Assembly: GCA_020846875.1 (NCBI GenBank)
Contig: JADLDB010000007.1
Coordinates: 1 to 53,033, forward strand
Reading direction: 5' to 3'
DNA length: 53,033 bases
From: Myxococcales bacterium
GTDB taxonomy: Bacteria > Myxococcota > Myxococcia > Myxococcales > Myxococcaceae
Under the pieces are notes generated by a model. The model ran no database searches. It had not been told where the DNA came from and saw only the letters and a list, made by a program, of their open reading frames with translations. Made by a program: the position numbers and the translations under genes. This document shows, piece by piece, positions 1 to 9,865 of the stretch. How positions within the stretch are numbered: position 1 is the first letter of the stretch; the number at the start of each line of letters is the position of its first letter.

Positions 1-22
1 GCGATTTGCGTCGCATCCCGTC
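1..22. repeat. 22-bp exact inverted repeat, copy 1
   Basis: The first 22 bases of the window recur as an exact reverse complement at 36613-36634. The second copy sits where a minus-strand gene loses its 5' end. Only the right side of this copy is visible because the window begins here, so the full repeat may be longer. The two copies are inverted relative to each other, so recombination between them would flip the intervening 36.6 kb. This role is inference. Confidence 0.6.
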
Positions 23-228
23 GTTGCTCCTCGGTCAGTTGCCCACCAGCAGCTTCCCTCGTCGCGCCTTGGTCTGCTCGCAACTCACCGACGTCACTCG
101 GTCCGCCAACCTGATCGGCGCTCTAGCGGTTGATGCCGGTGGCGAGCAGCGACAGGACGAGCGCGAGGGACGAGGCGCATCAAGCTACGCGGGGCGCAGC
201 AACTCCAGCGGGGGCTGGCCCGCCGGCC
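23..228. other. Non-coding left edge
   Basis: I see no convincing gene here. Short open frames on both strands lack recognisable protein content. Bases 90-126 resemble, at about 26 of 37 positions without gaps, the segment 36636-36672 just upstream of a lipoprotein gene. This may therefore be a leftover promoter region whose gene has been lost. Confidence 0.4.
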
Positions 229-1377
229 TCACTGGGCGACGCCCAGAATCCACGCCCTGCGGATGAGCCGGCCGCAGCGCTCGGACGCGAAGCCGTGCCC
301 CCCGGCGTCGGGGTTGTTCGGGTCGTTGGTGTTGCTGGTGTCGCGGCGGGCGATGATGCCGTACCAGCGCTTGGTCGCGTCAATCCACGGGTAGAAGCCG
401 AACGCGCCGGCGCTGCTGAACGCGCCGTCCCCATCGACTGGATCGTCCTCGACCCAGTGGCCGATGGAGTAGTGGTAGCTGTGCGTCGAGGGAATGGGGG
501 CGTTGCGAGCCTGCGGGCAGGTGGCCGGGTTGGTGCAGACGGCCTCGGTGCCCAGGGCAGCCCACATCGCCAGCCGGCCCGAGAGGATCTTCCGCAGGAA
601 CAGGGCGTAGGTGTCGGCGCTGCTGACGATGCCCCCGGCCAACTGCGGCTGGCTGTAGACGAGCGGCCCTACGTCGCTGCCGAGCTGGGCGAGGATGGCC
701 GCCGCCAGCCCCGCGTTGTCCAGGGGCCCCAGGCCGTTGAGGCTCGCGTGCTTCTCCATGTGACCGCCGCCGTAGGCGAACAGGCCGTCGCTGAGCGGCG
801 AGTGCACGTCGTTGTTCTGGTAGGCCACGCACTCGTCGACGGTCTGGGTCGCCAGGCAGCGTGAGAAGGACGTGTAGCCGCTGCGGAACGTCAGGAAGGT
901 GATGTCGCTGGCCGTCAACTGGCCCTGCCGAAGCTGGACGACGTAGGCGCCGTAAATCCACTTCGAAGCCGACGCGATGGGCAACAGCGTCGAGCCCGTG
1001 TACGTCGGGGTGCCCATGTTCGAGGGCACCGAGCCAGAGCCGAGCCGGGAGGACTGGTCGCCCACCTCCCAGAAGAAGGGCTGAATGCTGGCGCAGGCGT
1101 TGGTGCCGCTCTGCGCGGTGTCGGTCGCCGCGGCGATGCGCGCCGCGAGGCTGACTCCGCCGTCGTCGCCCGGAAGCCCCCCATCTTCCGCAGTCCCGCC
1201 GTCGGCGCCCGGAAGGCCCCCATCCTCCGCAGGCCCGCCGTCGGCGCCGGGCAGCCCGCTGTCCGCCACCGGGGGCCCGCCATCGGGGTCGAGGCCCGCG
1301 TCAGCCGCCACCCCTCCGGCGCCGCACCCGCAGAGCCAGACCGTCAGCACCAGAAATCCAGTCGAAGGTTTCGTCAT
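229..1377 (-). CDS. Serine hydrolase-like lipoprotein (beta-lactamase/DD-peptidase type)
   Basis: 382 residues. The N-terminus (MTKPSTGFLVLTVWLCGC) is a lipoprotein signal with cysteines at 16 and 18, so the protein is probably anchored outside the cytoplasm. An Asp/Gly/Pro linker made of tandem repeats follows. The globular part contains an SxxK motif (Ser136-Ala-Ser-Lys139, in IASASKW), as in class C beta-lactamases and penicillin-binding hydrolases, and later HYSIGHW and GGHGFASERCG segments. I infer a serine-type hydrolase; the substrate is unknown and no clear KTG box was identified. The frame stays open far upstream, but the lipoprotein signal and the low-complexity character beyond it support the ATG at 1377. 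A decayed paralogue lies at 14214-14438. Confidence 0.7.
   Translation of the reverse strand: MTKPSTGFLVLTVWLCGCGAGGVAADAGLDPDGGPPVADSGLPGADGGPAEDGGLPGADGGTAEDGGLPGDDGGVSLAARIAAATDTAQSGTNACASIQPFFWEVGDQSSRLGSGSVPSNMGTPTYTGSTLLPIASASKWIYGAYVVQLRQGQLTASDITFLTFRSGYTSFSRCLATQTVDECVAYQNNDVHSPLSDGLFAYGGGHMEKHASLNGLGPLDNAGLAAAILAQLGSDVGPLVYSQPQLAGGIVSSADTYALFLRKILSGRLAMWAALGTEAVCTNPATCPQARNAPIPSTHSYHYSIGHWVEDDPVDGDGAFSSAGAFGFYPWIDATKRWYGIIARRDTSNTNDPNNPDAGGHGFASERCGRLIRRAWILGVAQ
1157..1273 (-). repeat. 39-bp tandem repeat in lipoprotein linker
   Basis: Three consecutive 39-bp units (1157-1195, 1196-1234, 1235-1273; the last is more diverged) encode 13-residue repeats rich in Gly, Asp, Ala and Pro between the lipoprotein signal and the hydrolase domain. 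Being a multiple of three, changes in copy number would alter linker length without a frameshift. Confidence 0.75.
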
Positions 1378-1433
1378 CGCCGCCCCAACACCCGAGCCCT
1401 GCTTTGGTTGCGGACCCCGGTACACAAAAAGTT

Positions 1434-2378
1434 TCACCACACCCTGCGCACCGTGAGGCTCAAGGCGATGGCGTCGGGGGCGGAGGACGCCTCGCTTTGC
1501 AGCGCCGGGGGGCTCCACATGCCGTGGAAGCCGAAGGAGAGCTGCTTCCAGGTGAGCCCCACCCCCAGCACCGGCCCGAAGGCCATGCGGGGCCGCTGCG
1601 TCCTCGGGTGCCAGTAGAGCATCGTCCCGAAGCCGCCTTCCGCGTAGAGGTCGAGGCCGTTGTCCAGCGGGAGGTGCCCCGCCACCGAGACGCCCAGTTG
1701 CACGAAGCTGGTGGCCGACAGCGGGCTGAGGAGGAACACCAGCCCGGTGTACAGGTAGCCCATCAAGAGGAAGGCGAAGGCGAAGAAGGCGGGGAAGAGC
1801 TTCAACAGGAAGTACTTCGCTCCGTCCGCCACCAGCCAGTTGCCGACGGTGCCGAAGGCCTGGGTGGTCCAGGCCCCCGCGGCGATGCCGTGGTTCACCC
1901 AGTACTGCACGCGGTCCCACTGAGTGAGGCCCCAGGAGGCGCGGATGCGCAGGCCCAGCCACGGGCTGAAGCGGACCTCGCCCAGCCCCTCCAGCGCGGC
2001 GCCCCAGCCCACCCACGCGTCGCTGACGGCGAAGGTGGCCACGCCGATGCCGGCCACCAGGTCGAAGTGGGTGCGGTAACCGGGCGCTGGCTCTCCGGCC
2101 GGCGGCGTGGGTGCGGGCGCGGGGGGCGCGGCGTCGACGGGCGGCGGCGCGGGAGGCGGAGGGGCTGGCTGCGCGGGCTGGGGCGCGGGTTCGGCCTGCG
2201 GCAGCGTGGGCGGCAGCGGCGGCGGCGTGGGCGTCGTCTGCGGCGGCGGGCTCCACTCCGAAGGCGCCGAGGCCTGGGCGCGGGCCACCGTGGGCGCGAG
2301 GACCAACAGGAGGACGACGGCGCTCCACCGGGTGGCGGGACGGCGGGCCTGGCACGGCGGGCGAGAGACGTGGCTCAT
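1434..2378 (-). CDS. Proline-rich secreted / outer-membrane-type protein
   Basis: 314 residues, family not recognised. After a basic N-terminus there is a hydrophobic signal segment (VVLLLVLAPTVARAQA). A Pro/Ala-rich linker of about 60 residues follows. The remaining 200 or so residues alternate aromatic and small residues in patterns such as LGEVRFSPWLGLRIRASWG and end in a hydrophobic aromatic residue (RRVW), as many outer-membrane beta-barrels do. Barrel identity is inference. A strongly hydrophobic stretch near the middle (FLLKLFPAFFAFAFLLMGY) is unusual for a barrel and could instead be membrane helices. The ATG at 2378 has GGAG just upstream. Confidence 0.65.
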   Translation of the reverse strand: MSHVSRPPCQARRPATRWSAVVLLLVLAPTVARAQASAPSEWSPPPQTTPTPPPLPPTLPQAEPAPQPAQPAPPPPAPPPVDAAPPAPAPTPPAGEPAPGYRTHFDLVAGIGVATFAVSDAWVGWGAALEGLGEVRFSPWLGLRIRASWGLTQWDRVQYWVNHGIAAGAWTTQAFGTVGNWLVADGAKYFLLKLFPAFFAFAFLLMGYLYTGLVFLLSPLSATSFVQLGVSVAGHLPLDNGLDLYAEGGFGTMLYWHPRTQRPRMAFGPVLGVGLTWKQLSFGFHGMWSPPALQSEASSAPDAIALSLTVRRVW

Positions 2379-2560
2379 CGGCTCCGGTTCTCCGAGGTGC
2401 GCGGTGACGGGTGGAGCATACAGCCTCTGTCCGGTGCCTGTTTCCTGGTGGCGCTACCGGGAAGAGCCAGGCCCACCTCCCGCGGCTCACGGGCCGAGGG
2501 GCGCGACGGGCCACGGAGGTGGGCGCCAACGCCGCTGCCAGCCGCGACGCGGGGCCGCTG

Positions 2561-3634
2561 TCACGCGCTTGGTGCCGGGGCCGCGGCGCGCGCCTCGTGC
2601 TCGAGCAGCCACTGCTTCCTCGCCAGGCCGCCGGCGTAGCCCGTGAGCGCCCCGTCGCTGCCCACCACCCGGTGGCAAGGAATCGCCAGCGCCAGCACGT
2701 TGGAGCCGATGGCCCTCGCCACCGCCCGCACCGCCTGAGGACGGCCCACCGCGCGCGCCACCTCCGCGTAGGTCCGCGTCGTCCCCGCCGGAATGTCTGA
2801 CAGGCACCGCCACACCGCACGCTGGAAGTCCGAGCCGCCTACGGCCAGGGGCGCCGTGAAGGACAGCCGCGCGCCAGCGAAGTACGCCGCCACGTCCGCC
2901 TCCACCGCGTCCAGCGGCCCCGTCACGCCCGGCACGACGGCCGCGCCCCGCTGCGCGCGCAGGCGCAACAGCTCCTTCTCCAGTCCGCGGCGGTCGGCGA
3001 ACTCCAGCAGGTGCACCCCTGCGTCGTCCCCCACCGCCACCATCGGGCCCAGCGGCGTCTCCAGCCACTTCGCGTGCAGCACCGCCGTCCCCTTCGCCCT
3101 CGCAGGCGGTGCGCCCAACACCTTGCGGAAGGCGTCGCGGAAGCCGCTGCCCGACTCCCACTCCGCCGCCTGCTGCGCCTCGATGACGGGCGCGCCACCG
3201 CGCAATTCGCGGAAGGCCTGGCCGAGGCGCCGGGCGCGGGCGAACTCCACGAAGGTCATCCCGTAGCGGGCGCGGAAGAGACGGCGGGCGGTGGACGGGT
3301 CCACCCCCAATTCGCGCACCGAAGCGCCGCTCCAGCGCTTCGACGGCTCCTTCTCCAGGGCCGTCACCAGGCGCTCCACCACCGGCGGGGCGGTGTGGGC
3401 GGACAGCGGCCGGCACCTCAGGCAGGCGCGGTAGCCGGCCACCATCGCCGAGCGCACGTCGCCGAAGAACTCGCAGTTCTCCTGCTTCGGCTTCTTCGCC
3501 GAGCAGGTGAGGCGGCAGAAGATGCCGGTGGTGCGCACCCCCACGAAGGCCAGGCCTTCGTACTCGGTGCTGCGCGCCAGCAGCGCGCGGTACAGCGACT
3601 TCGCGTCCGGGAGCGGTGAGGTGGTCGGTTCCAT
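2561..3634 (-). CDS. ada: Bifunctional Ada: DNA alkylation repair protein and transcriptional regulator
   Basis: 357 residues with the full Ada order. The N-terminal zinc domain has the four cysteines Cys40, Cys44, Cys71 and Cys74; in the family Cys40 takes the methyl group from phosphotriesters. An AraC-type helix-turn-helix region (about 90-170) is next, and the C-terminal O6-alkylguanine methyltransferase domain has the active-site PCHRV (Cys320). In the family this protein repairs methylated DNA irreversibly and, once methylated, activates alkylation-response genes including its own. The cluster of three activities in one chain matches E. coli Ada (about 354 residues). The frame extends upstream, but MEPTTSPLPD at 3634 gives the normal length. 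It appears monocistronic here. Confidence 0.93.
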   Translation of the reverse strand: MEPTTSPLPDAKSLYRALLARSTEYEGLAFVGVRTTGIFCRLTCSAKKPKQENCEFFGDVRSAMVAGYRACLRCRPLSAHTAPPVVERLVTALEKEPSKRWSGASVRELGVDPSTARRLFRARYGMTFVEFARARRLGQAFRELRGGAPVIEAQQAAEWESGSGFRDAFRKVLGAPPARAKGTAVLHAKWLETPLGPMVAVGDDAGVHLLEFADRRGLEKELLRLRAQRGAAVVPGVTGPLDAVEADVAAYFAGARLSFTAPLAVGGSDFQRAVWRCLSDIPAGTTRTYAEVARAVGRPQAVRAVARAIGSNVLALAIPCHRVVGSDGALTGYAGGLARKQWLLEHEARAAAPAPSA

Positions 3635-3726
3635 GGACGGTCTCGTAGCGCCCACCCGCTGCCGGCGCCGACGAGGAGCACGCAGGGAATTTCTCTTCCC
3701 CCGCTGCACCCGCCGGCCCGCGCGGC

Positions 3727-4467
3727 TCACGGCGCCGCCGCGTCGGTGAGCAGCTCGTAGGTGAGGTGGACGTCGGCGCTCTCGCGCGAAATCGTCAGCC
3801 GCGCCCCTGAGCCGCGCTCCGTCAGCGTCACCTCGAAGCGCTCGGGCACCTGGCCGTAGCCGCCGTCGTCGGGCCGGGGCTCCCAGCCGTCCGGCAGCGC
3901 GCCGGCAACCCACTGGCCGTTGCCCTGGAGCAGCTCCGCCACCTGCCGGGTGAGGAAGCCCGCGCGCGAGGGCGGCTGCGCCCGGTAGCGCAGCTCCAGC
4001 ACGAAGCGCTCTTCCTCCACCGGCAGGCCGCGGGGCAGGTACAGCCCCATCTCCATCGAGGAGATGGCCAAGGGCGCTTGCATCACCTTGTCCACCGTCG
4101 CCAGGTCCACCGGCAGCCACAGCACCAGCGTGGACGGCGCGAGGCGCTCGAGGTGGAGCGGCCCGCGGACCAGCCCACCGTCGGCGCCGGGCGCGAAGCG
4201 GTTGCCCTCCACCGCCCGGGTGAAGGCCTCGTCGGACAGCGCGGCGTAGCGGCGGGTGAGGGAGGCGCGGCCGCCGGTGATGAAGGCGCCCCGGTACTCG
4301 GGGAAGGCCACGATGAGGGCGGTGCGCAAGTCGACGGAGCGCTTCACCCGCGCGCGGCCCGCGTCGGGCACGGACGGGCCGGCGTCGGAGACGGCCTGGG
4401 CGCCACAGCGCGCGCACGACGCGAGGGCGGCGAGGAGGAGGACCAGGGCGAGCCTTGCGAGCTTCAT
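3727..4467 (-). CDS. Hypothetical lipoprotein coupled to glpK
   Basis: 246 residues, not recognised. It starts with a lipoprotein signal (MKLARLALVLLLAALASC), then a short Asp/Ala/Pro linker and a domain of about 200 residues with no familiar motif. The start codon overlaps the glycerol kinase stop in an ATGA, which implies translational coupling and one mRNA with glpK. A link with glycerol metabolism is only positional. The frame continues upstream inside glpK, but the signal peptide fixes the start at 4467. Confidence 0.75.
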   Translation of the reverse strand: MKLARLALVLLLAALASCARCGAQAVSDAGPSVPDAGRARVKRSVDLRTALIVAFPEYRGAFITGGRASLTRRYAALSDEAFTRAVEGNRFAPGADGGLVRGPLHLERLAPSTLVLWLPVDLATVDKVMQAPLAISSMEMGLYLPRGLPVEEERFVLELRYRAQPPSRAGFLTRQVAELLQGNGQWVAGALPDGWEPRPDDGGYGQVPERFEVTLTERGSGARLTISRESADVHLTYELLTDAAAP

Positions 4468-5945
4468 GCGCGCTTCACCGCGTCGCGCCACTTCCCCAGG
4501 TGCCGCGCGCGCTGCTCCTGCGTCATCTTCGGGGTGAAGACCTTCTCGGCCTTCCACGCCTTGCGGATGTCTTCGGGGCTCTTCCAGAAGCCCACGCCCA
4601 GCCCGCCGAGGAAGGCCGCGCCCAGGCTGGTGGTCTCTACGTTCCTCGGCCGCACCACGTTGACGCCGAGGATGTCCGCCTGGAACTGCATCAACAGGTC
4701 ATTCTTCACCGCGCCGCCGTCCACCTTGAAGGCGGGGAGGTCGCGGCCCGAGTCCAGCCGCATCGCCTCGGCCAGGTCCTGGAGCTGCAGCGCGACGCCT
4801 TCCAGCACCGCGCGCGCCAGGTGGCCCCGGGTGGTGGAGCGGTCGATGCCGGCAAACAGGCCGCGGGCGTCCGGCCTCCAGTGCGGCGCGCCCAACCCCG
4901 CCAGCGCGGGGACGAAGACGACGTCACCCGTGTCCTTCACCGTCTTCGCCAGGGCCTCCACGTCCGACGCCTTCTTGATGAGGCCCAGCCCGTCGCGCAG
5001 CCACTGCACCGCGGCCCCGGCGATGAAGGCGCTGCCTTCCAGCGCGTACGTCGTCTGGCCGCCCAGCTTCCAGGCCACCGTGGTGAGCAACCCGGAGGTG
5101 GACGCCACCGGCTCGCTGCCGACGTTCATCAAGAGGAAGGCGCCAGTCCCGTAGGTGCACTTGGACTCGCCCGGCGAGAAGCAGGCCTGGCCGAACAGCG
5201 CCGCCTGCTGGTCTCCGGCCATGCCCGACACCGGCACGCCGTCGGGCAGCGACTTCATGCCGCGCGTCACGCCGTACACCTCGGCGGACGGGGCGATGCG
5301 GGGCAGCACCGCGCGCGGCACGTCGAGGAGCGCCAGCATGCCGCTGTCCCAGTCCAGCGAGGCGAGGTCCATCAACAGCGTGCGCGAGGCGTTGGACGCG
5401 TCGGTGACGTGCGCGGCCCCCGCCGTCATCTTGAAGACGAGCCAGGTGTCGATGGTGCCGAAGCACAGGTCCCCGGCCTCGGCGCGGGCGCGCGCGCCCT
5501 TCACCGTGTCGAGCAGCCAGCGCAGCTTGGTGCCGGAGAAGTACGGGTCCAGCACCAGCCCCGTGGTGGCCTTGACGCGCGGCTCTTCCCCGCGGGCCTT
5601 CAAGTGCGCGCACAGTTGGCTGGTGCGGCGGTCCTGCCAGACGATGGCGCGGTGGAGTGGCTGGCCCTTCCTGTCCCACAGGCCCGTCGTCTCGCGCTGG
5701 TTGGTGAGGCCGATGGCGGCGATGTCGGTGCCCTTCACCTTCGCGGCCTTGAGCGCCTTGCCCACGCAGGCCTCGACGGTGGCCCAGATTTCCTTCAAGT
5801 CGTGCTCGACGTAGCCGGGCCTGGGGAAGTGCTGGGTGAATTCCTGCTGGCCGACGCCTTTGACGCGCAGCCTGGCGTCGAGGACGGTGGCGCGGGTGCT
5901 GGTGGTGCCCTGGTCGATGGAGAGGACGTAGCGCTGCGTGGCCAT
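4464..5945 (-). CDS. glpK: Glycerol kinase
   Basis: 493 residues, the usual length for GlpK. It phosphorylates glycerol to glycerol 3-phosphate with ATP in the cytoplasm, feeding glycolysis and lipid synthesis. Family features include the N-terminal phosphate-binding DQGTTSTR (residues 11-18), NQRETTGLWD, YGTGAFLLMN, and the C-terminal VDGGAVKNDLLMQFQAD and TSLGAAFLGGLGVGFW segments of the FGGY kinase fold. I placed the start at MATQRYVLS (5945) rather than 15 codons upstream because that matches the conserved N-terminus. A lipoprotein gene overlaps its stop. No glpF or glpD is nearby. Confidence 0.96.
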   Translation of the reverse strand: MATQRYVLSIDQGTTSTRATVLDARLRVKGVGQQEFTQHFPRPGYVEHDLKEIWATVEACVGKALKAAKVKGTDIAAIGLTNQRETTGLWDRKGQPLHRAIVWQDRRTSQLCAHLKARGEEPRVKATTGLVLDPYFSGTKLRWLLDTVKGARARAEAGDLCFGTIDTWLVFKMTAGAAHVTDASNASRTLLMDLASLDWDSGMLALLDVPRAVLPRIAPSAEVYGVTRGMKSLPDGVPVSGMAGDQQAALFGQACFSPGESKCTYGTGAFLLMNVGSEPVASTSGLLTTVAWKLGGQTTYALEGSAFIAGAAVQWLRDGLGLIKKASDVEALAKTVKDTGDVVFVPALAGLGAPHWRPDARGLFAGIDRSTTRGHLARAVLEGVALQLQDLAEAMRLDSGRDLPAFKVDGGAVKNDLLMQFQADILGVNVVRPRNVETTSLGAAFLGGLGVGFWKSPEDIRKAWKAEKVFTPKMTQEQRARHLGKWRDAVKRA

Positions 5946-6020
5946 GCGGGTCGCCTCGTGCGTGAAGAGGAGGCGGTTTTCAAAGCGCACTTTCCGCGCG
6001 GAGGCACGCGCTAACCCCCG

Positions 6021-6800
6021 TCAGGGCGGCGCGACGGCGTCGAAGAACTCGGCCAGGGTGGTGATGGCCAGGGCGCGGTCGGCGTCGCGGGGGATGATGT
6101 GGCGCCCGCGCTGCAGGGCGACGAGGCGGGAGCGCGGCAGGCGGCGCTGGAAGGCCTTCACCGCCTCGAAGTCGACGACGCGGTCCTGCCGCGCGGCCAG
6201 CACCACCGAGGCGCAGCGCACGTCCGGCAGCGCCGCGAAGGCGAGGTCCTGCAGGGTGAAGAGGTCCAGCACGCGGGCCAGCGGGTAGCGCGGCATCAGC
6301 GGGGACTCGGCGCGCACCTCGTCCAGCTCGAGGTCGGTGGTCTCCTTCTTCACCCACTCGGGCACCAGCCCGCGCAGGGGCAGCTTGCGGACCGCGCGCA
6401 GGAAGCGGGCCCCGCCGCGGCGCACCTGCACCACCGGCGCCATCAACCCCAGGCCCCGCACGCGAGAGGGGTGACGAGCGGCCAACAGGGTGCCCAGCAG
6501 CGCGCCCATGGACAGGCCGGAGATGACGAGCTGCTCCGCGTCCTCCAGCGCGCGCAGCGCGTCTTCCGCGGCGGCCAGCCACTCGCGCCACGTCACCCAC
6601 AGCATCGCCTCGGGGGTGCCGCCGTGGCCGGGCAGCAGCGGCGCGTAGACGCGGGAGCCGCGGGCGGCCAGGGCCTCGCCCAGCGGGCGCACCTCCCACG
6701 GGCTGCCGGTGAAGCCGTGCAGGAGCAGCACCGCCGTCTTCGCCGCGGGCGGGCCCAGCGTGAAGGGCGCCGTCTTCCCGGTGGTGTGCGGGGCCTGCAT
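6021..6800 (-). CDS. Alpha/beta hydrolase (carboxylesterase / lipase-like)
   Basis: 259 residues. A single alpha/beta-hydrolase domain runs nearly the whole length: the oxyanion-hole HGFTGSPWE (28-36), the nucleophile elbow GLSMG with Ser97, a late acidic region (LAARQDRVVDFEAVK) and the catalytic His in GRHIIPRDAD. This pattern fits the Est30-type carboxylesterases and monoacylglycerol-lipase-like enzymes; the substrate is unknown. A GTG at 6833 would add 11 residues and sit one base from the helicase stop, so an operon with the SNF2 gene is likely with either start. Confidence 0.85.
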   Translation of the reverse strand: MQAPHTTGKTAPFTLGPPAAKTAVLLLHGFTGSPWEVRPLGEALAARGSRVYAPLLPGHGGTPEAMLWVTWREWLAAAEDALRALEDAEQLVISGLSMGALLGTLLAARHPSRVRGLGLMAPVVQVRRGGARFLRAVRKLPLRGLVPEWVKKETTDLELDEVRAESPLMPRYPLARVLDLFTLQDLAFAALPDVRCASVVLAARQDRVVDFEAVKAFQRRLPRSRLVALQRGRHIIPRDADRALAITTLAEFFDAVAPP

Positions 6801-6834
6801 CGCGGGGCGTGAGGGTAGCACCTGGCCCACCACC

Positions 6835-9753
6835 TCAGTCGAAGAGCGCCAGCAGGTCGTCCTTCGTCAGGCCCGCCGCGCCTGCGCCGCCGTCCAGCGC
6901 AGCCTCGAACAGCGCCCGCTTCTTCTCCTGCAAGGCGAGGATGCGCTCCTCCACCGTGCCCTGCGCCACCAGGCGGTAGACGAAGACGGGCTTGTCCTGC
7001 CCGAGGCGATGGGCGCGGTCCGCCGCCTGCGCCTCCACCTGCGGGTTCCACCAGGGGTCGACGAGGAAGACGTGGTCCGCGGCGGTCAGCGTGAGGCCGG
7101 TGCCGCCCGCCTTCAAGGACATCAGCATCACCGCCGGGCCTGCCGCCGCCTGGAACTGCTGCACCAACTCGCCGCGGTTGGTGGTGGAGCCGTCGAGGCG
7201 CGAGAAGGACAGCGCCGCCGAGGCCAGCGCCGGCTCGATGAGGTCCAGCATGCTGGTCCACTGGCTGAAGACGAGGCAGCGGTGCCCGTCGGCCACCGCG
7301 GTGGACAAGGCGTCCACCAGCGCCTCCACCTTCGACGACGTCTTCGCCTGCTGGCCCGGCACCAGCGCGCTGTGACAGGCGGCCTGGCGCAGCCGCAGCA
7401 ACGCCTCGAGCGCCTTGAGGACGCTGCCCCCCTGGAGCAGCGTCACCACCTCGGCCTTCGTGGCGGCGTGCACCGCGTCGTAGACGGCGCGCTCCTTCTC
7501 CTCGAGGGTGACGAAGCGGACGGCCTCGGTGCGCGCGGGCAGCTCGGGGGCCACCTCCCGCTTGAGGCGCCGCAGCAGAAACGGCGCCACCTTCTTCCGC
7601 AGGGCCTGCGTCTTCTCCACCGAGCCCGCCTCGATGCCTTCCGCGTAGCGCGCCTCGAAGTCGCGCCGCCCGCCGAGGAGGCCCGGGTTGGCGAAGTGCA
7701 TCAGGCTCCACAGCTCCTCCAGCCGGTTCTCCAGCGGCGTGCCCGTCACCGCCAGCCTCAGGGCCCCGCGCAGGCGGTGCGCAGCGCGCGTCACCTGGCT
7801 GTCCGGATTCTTGATGGCCTGGGCCTCGTCCAGCACCACCACCCGCCAGTCCTTCGCGGCCAGCGCGTCGGCGTCGAGGCGCAGCAGGGCGTAGGTCGTC
7901 AGCGTCACGTCGGCGTCGGACAGCGCGCGCGCGGGCCCGTGGTAGGTGTTGACGGACAGCGGCGGACGGAAGCGCTCCAGCTCCGCCTTCCAGTTGGCCA
8001 GCACGCTGGTGGGGCACACCACCAGGCTGCCCTTCTCCAGCGCGCAGATGGTCTGCAGCGTCTTGCCCAGGCCCATGTCGTCAGCCAGCACGCCGCCGAG
8101 GCCGGCGGACTTGAGGAAGGCCAGCCAGTCCACCCCCTGGCGCTGGTACGGCCGCAGCGTGGCCGCGAGTCCTTCCGGCAGCGCGGCGGAGGGCAGCTTC
8201 TCGAAGCCCTCGAGGAGGGGCTTGAGGCGCTCGAGGCCCGGAGGAGGAGGACACTCCAGCGACTCGCACACCTCGGCCAGCGCCGGCAGCGCGTGGTTGG
8301 CCACCTGCCCCGACTCCGCGCGCGCGTCGAGGAGCGCCTGCACCCGGGCGCCGTGGGAGTCGAGCCACGCCTGCGGCAGGGGCGCCCAGCCGCCGCCCTC
8401 GAGGGGAACGAGGCCCAGGCCTTCCTTCCACGCGCGCAGCACCGCCTCGCCCGACACCGACGCGCCGGCCGCGCCACCCTCCACGTCGAAGCGCAAGGAG
8501 AAGGCCGCGCGCGGTACGCCGAAGCCGTCGAGGCCGCCCTTCACCTCGAAGCGGGGGACGAGCGAGAGGCCCGTGCCCACCACCCGCCGCGCGTCGCCGG
8601 TGAGGCCGCCGCGGAAGTCCCTGAGTGCGTCCACGAAGCGCGCCAAGTCGGGCCCGGAGAAGACGGTGCGCCGCCCGGGCACCAGGCCCAGGGACTCGCG
8701 CAGGTGCTGCACCGCGCGCGCCTCCGCCGCCTCGTCGCGCAGCGGCATCGCGCCGCCCAGGTGCTTCAAGGTGCCCGCGTCGACGCGCGCGGAAGGCGGG
8801 CTGCCGTAGACGAGGGTGGGCAGCGCGGAGAGGCCGGTGTCCAGCTGCGCCAACTCCAGCTCGATGCGCGGCTTCAAGGTGCGGTCGATGCGCGGCAGCC
8901 GCCCGGAGTGGTTGTCGACGGGGAAGCGGCGCGCCAGCTCCGGCAGGACGCGGCTCATCAGCTCGCCCACGCGCCCCGCGTCGTAGCGCCGCACGCTGGG
9001 CAGGTTCTCAAGGTATGGGCCCGACAGCGCCGTCTCGCCCAGTTGGCACACGACTTCTCCGCAGCGCGCCACGCCGCGGCTCACCACCTCGGACACGCGT
9101 GGGTCTCTGTGGATGGTGACGACGACGTCGCCTCCCTCGTCCTCGACGCGCACGCGCGGCAGCACCACCTCCTTCGAGAAGGCCACCGGCTGCCCCTCGA
9201 GGAGGACGTTGCGCGCGCTCTCCAGCAGGCCCAGCAGGCCCTCCAGCCTCTCGGGAGGCAGCGCCCCGCGCCACGGGCGCTCCAGCACGCGGTCCGCCAG
9301 CAGGTCTCCGTTCTCCACCTGCAACGTGCCCAGCTGGCCGTTGGCCATCATCGACTGCAGCGAGGCGGGCAAGGTCTCGCGTCGGCCGTCGGCGTGGAGC
9401 AGCTCGCGGGCGACGGTGAGGCCGCCCTCCAGCTTGGTGAAGCGGTAGACGAGGCGCGTCCAGGTCTTCGCGGTGGTGGCGACGGCCTCTCCGCCCTGGG
9501 CCAGGGTGATGGCCGCGGCGACGACGTGCTCGCAGGGGTCGAAGGCGCCGTCGCAGCTGCACTCCCACGCGTCGTCCGGCGTGAGGTACACGGTGAAGGC
9601 CACGGGCCGGCCGGCCGGCTTCACCCGGAAGACGTACTCGGCGCCCTGGCGCTTCTCGAGGGCCGCGGCGCCGGCGCGGGCCAGCTTCACGCCGTTGGCC
9701 CACAGCGCGGGCTTGGCTTCTTCACGGATGGCGTCCAGCAGCGCCTGGGACAT
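6835..9753 (-). CDS. SNF2-family DEAD/DEAH helicase with N-terminal SWIM zinc finger
   Basis: 972 residues. A SWIM-type zinc finger (Cys65, Cys67, Cys74, His76) is near the N-terminus. A long middle region of unknown fold is followed by a SNF2 ATPase core: [15 protein letters not shown] (Walker A, motif I), [11 protein letters not shown] (motif II), [13 protein letters not shown] (motif III) and the C-terminal helicase half with [26 protein letters not shown] and DRAHRLGQ (motifs V and VI). Bacterial members resemble RapA/HepA and are thought to move on double-stranded DNA or remodel protein-DNA complexes; the exact role is unknown. The start at 9753 ([15 protein letters not shown]) gives the usual SWIM/SNF2 length. 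It probably shares a transcript with the following hydrolase. Confidence 0.94.
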   Translation of the reverse strand: MSQALLDAIREEAKPALWANGVKLARAGAAALEKRQGAEYVFRVKPAGRPVAFTVYLTPDDAWECSCDGAFDPCEHVVAAAITLAQGGEAVATTAKTWTRLVYRFTKLEGGLTVARELLHADGRRETLPASLQSMMANGQLGTLQVENGDLLADRVLERPWRGALPPERLEGLLGLLESARNVLLEGQPVAFSKEVVLPRVRVEDEGGDVVVTIHRDPRVSEVVSRGVARCGEVVCQLGETALSGPYLENLPSVRRYDAGRVGELMSRVLPELARRFPVDNHSGRLPRIDRTLKPRIELELAQLDTGLSALPTLVYGSPPSARVDAGTLKHLGGAMPLRDEAAEARAVQHLRESLGLVPGRRTVFSGPDLARFVDALRDFRGGLTGDARRVVGTGLSLVPRFEVKGGLDGFGVPRAAFSLRFDVEGGAAGASVSGEAVLRAWKEGLGLVPLEGGGWAPLPQAWLDSHGARVQALLDARAESGQVANHALPALAEVCESLECPPPPGLERLKPLLEGFEKLPSAALPEGLAATLRPYQRQGVDWLAFLKSAGLGGVLADDMGLGKTLQTICALEKGSLVVCPTSVLANWKAELERFRPPLSVNTYHGPARALSDADVTLTTYALLRLDADALAAKDWRVVVLDEAQAIKNPDSQVTRAAHRLRGALRLAVTGTPLENRLEELWSLMHFANPGLLGGRRDFEARYAEGIEAGSVEKTQALRKKVAPFLLRRLKREVAPELPARTEAVRFVTLEEKERAVYDAVHAATKAEVVTLLQGGSVLKALEALLRLRQAACHSALVPGQQAKTSSKVEALVDALSTAVADGHRCLVFSQWTSMLDLIEPALASAALSFSRLDGSTTNRGELVQQFQAAAGPAVMLMSLKAGGTGLTLTAADHVFLVDPWWNPQVEAQAADRAHRLGQDKPVFVYRLVAQGTVEERILALQEKKRALFEAALDGGAGAAGLTKDDLLALFD

Positions 9754-9865
9754 CGCGCCGGGTGTTTAGCCTCTCGGCCGCCCGACTTCCCAACCTGCGA
9801 CGAGGTTCACGCTGCACCTTGTAAACTCGGCGATAGGCACTGACTTTTCTGGGTATGCTCCGGCC

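Noticed and set aside
1378-2820. N-terminal extension of the serine hydrolase to 2820
   Set aside because: The upstream part covers two other genes in a different frame and is low-complexity; the lipoprotein signal at 1377 explains the true start.
6709-9843. A 1044-residue plus-strand open frame over the SNF2 gene
   Set aside because: It is the antisense shadow of a clear SWIM/SNF2 helicase, made mostly of Arg, Gly, Gln and His, which is typical for the reverse frame of GC-rich genes.
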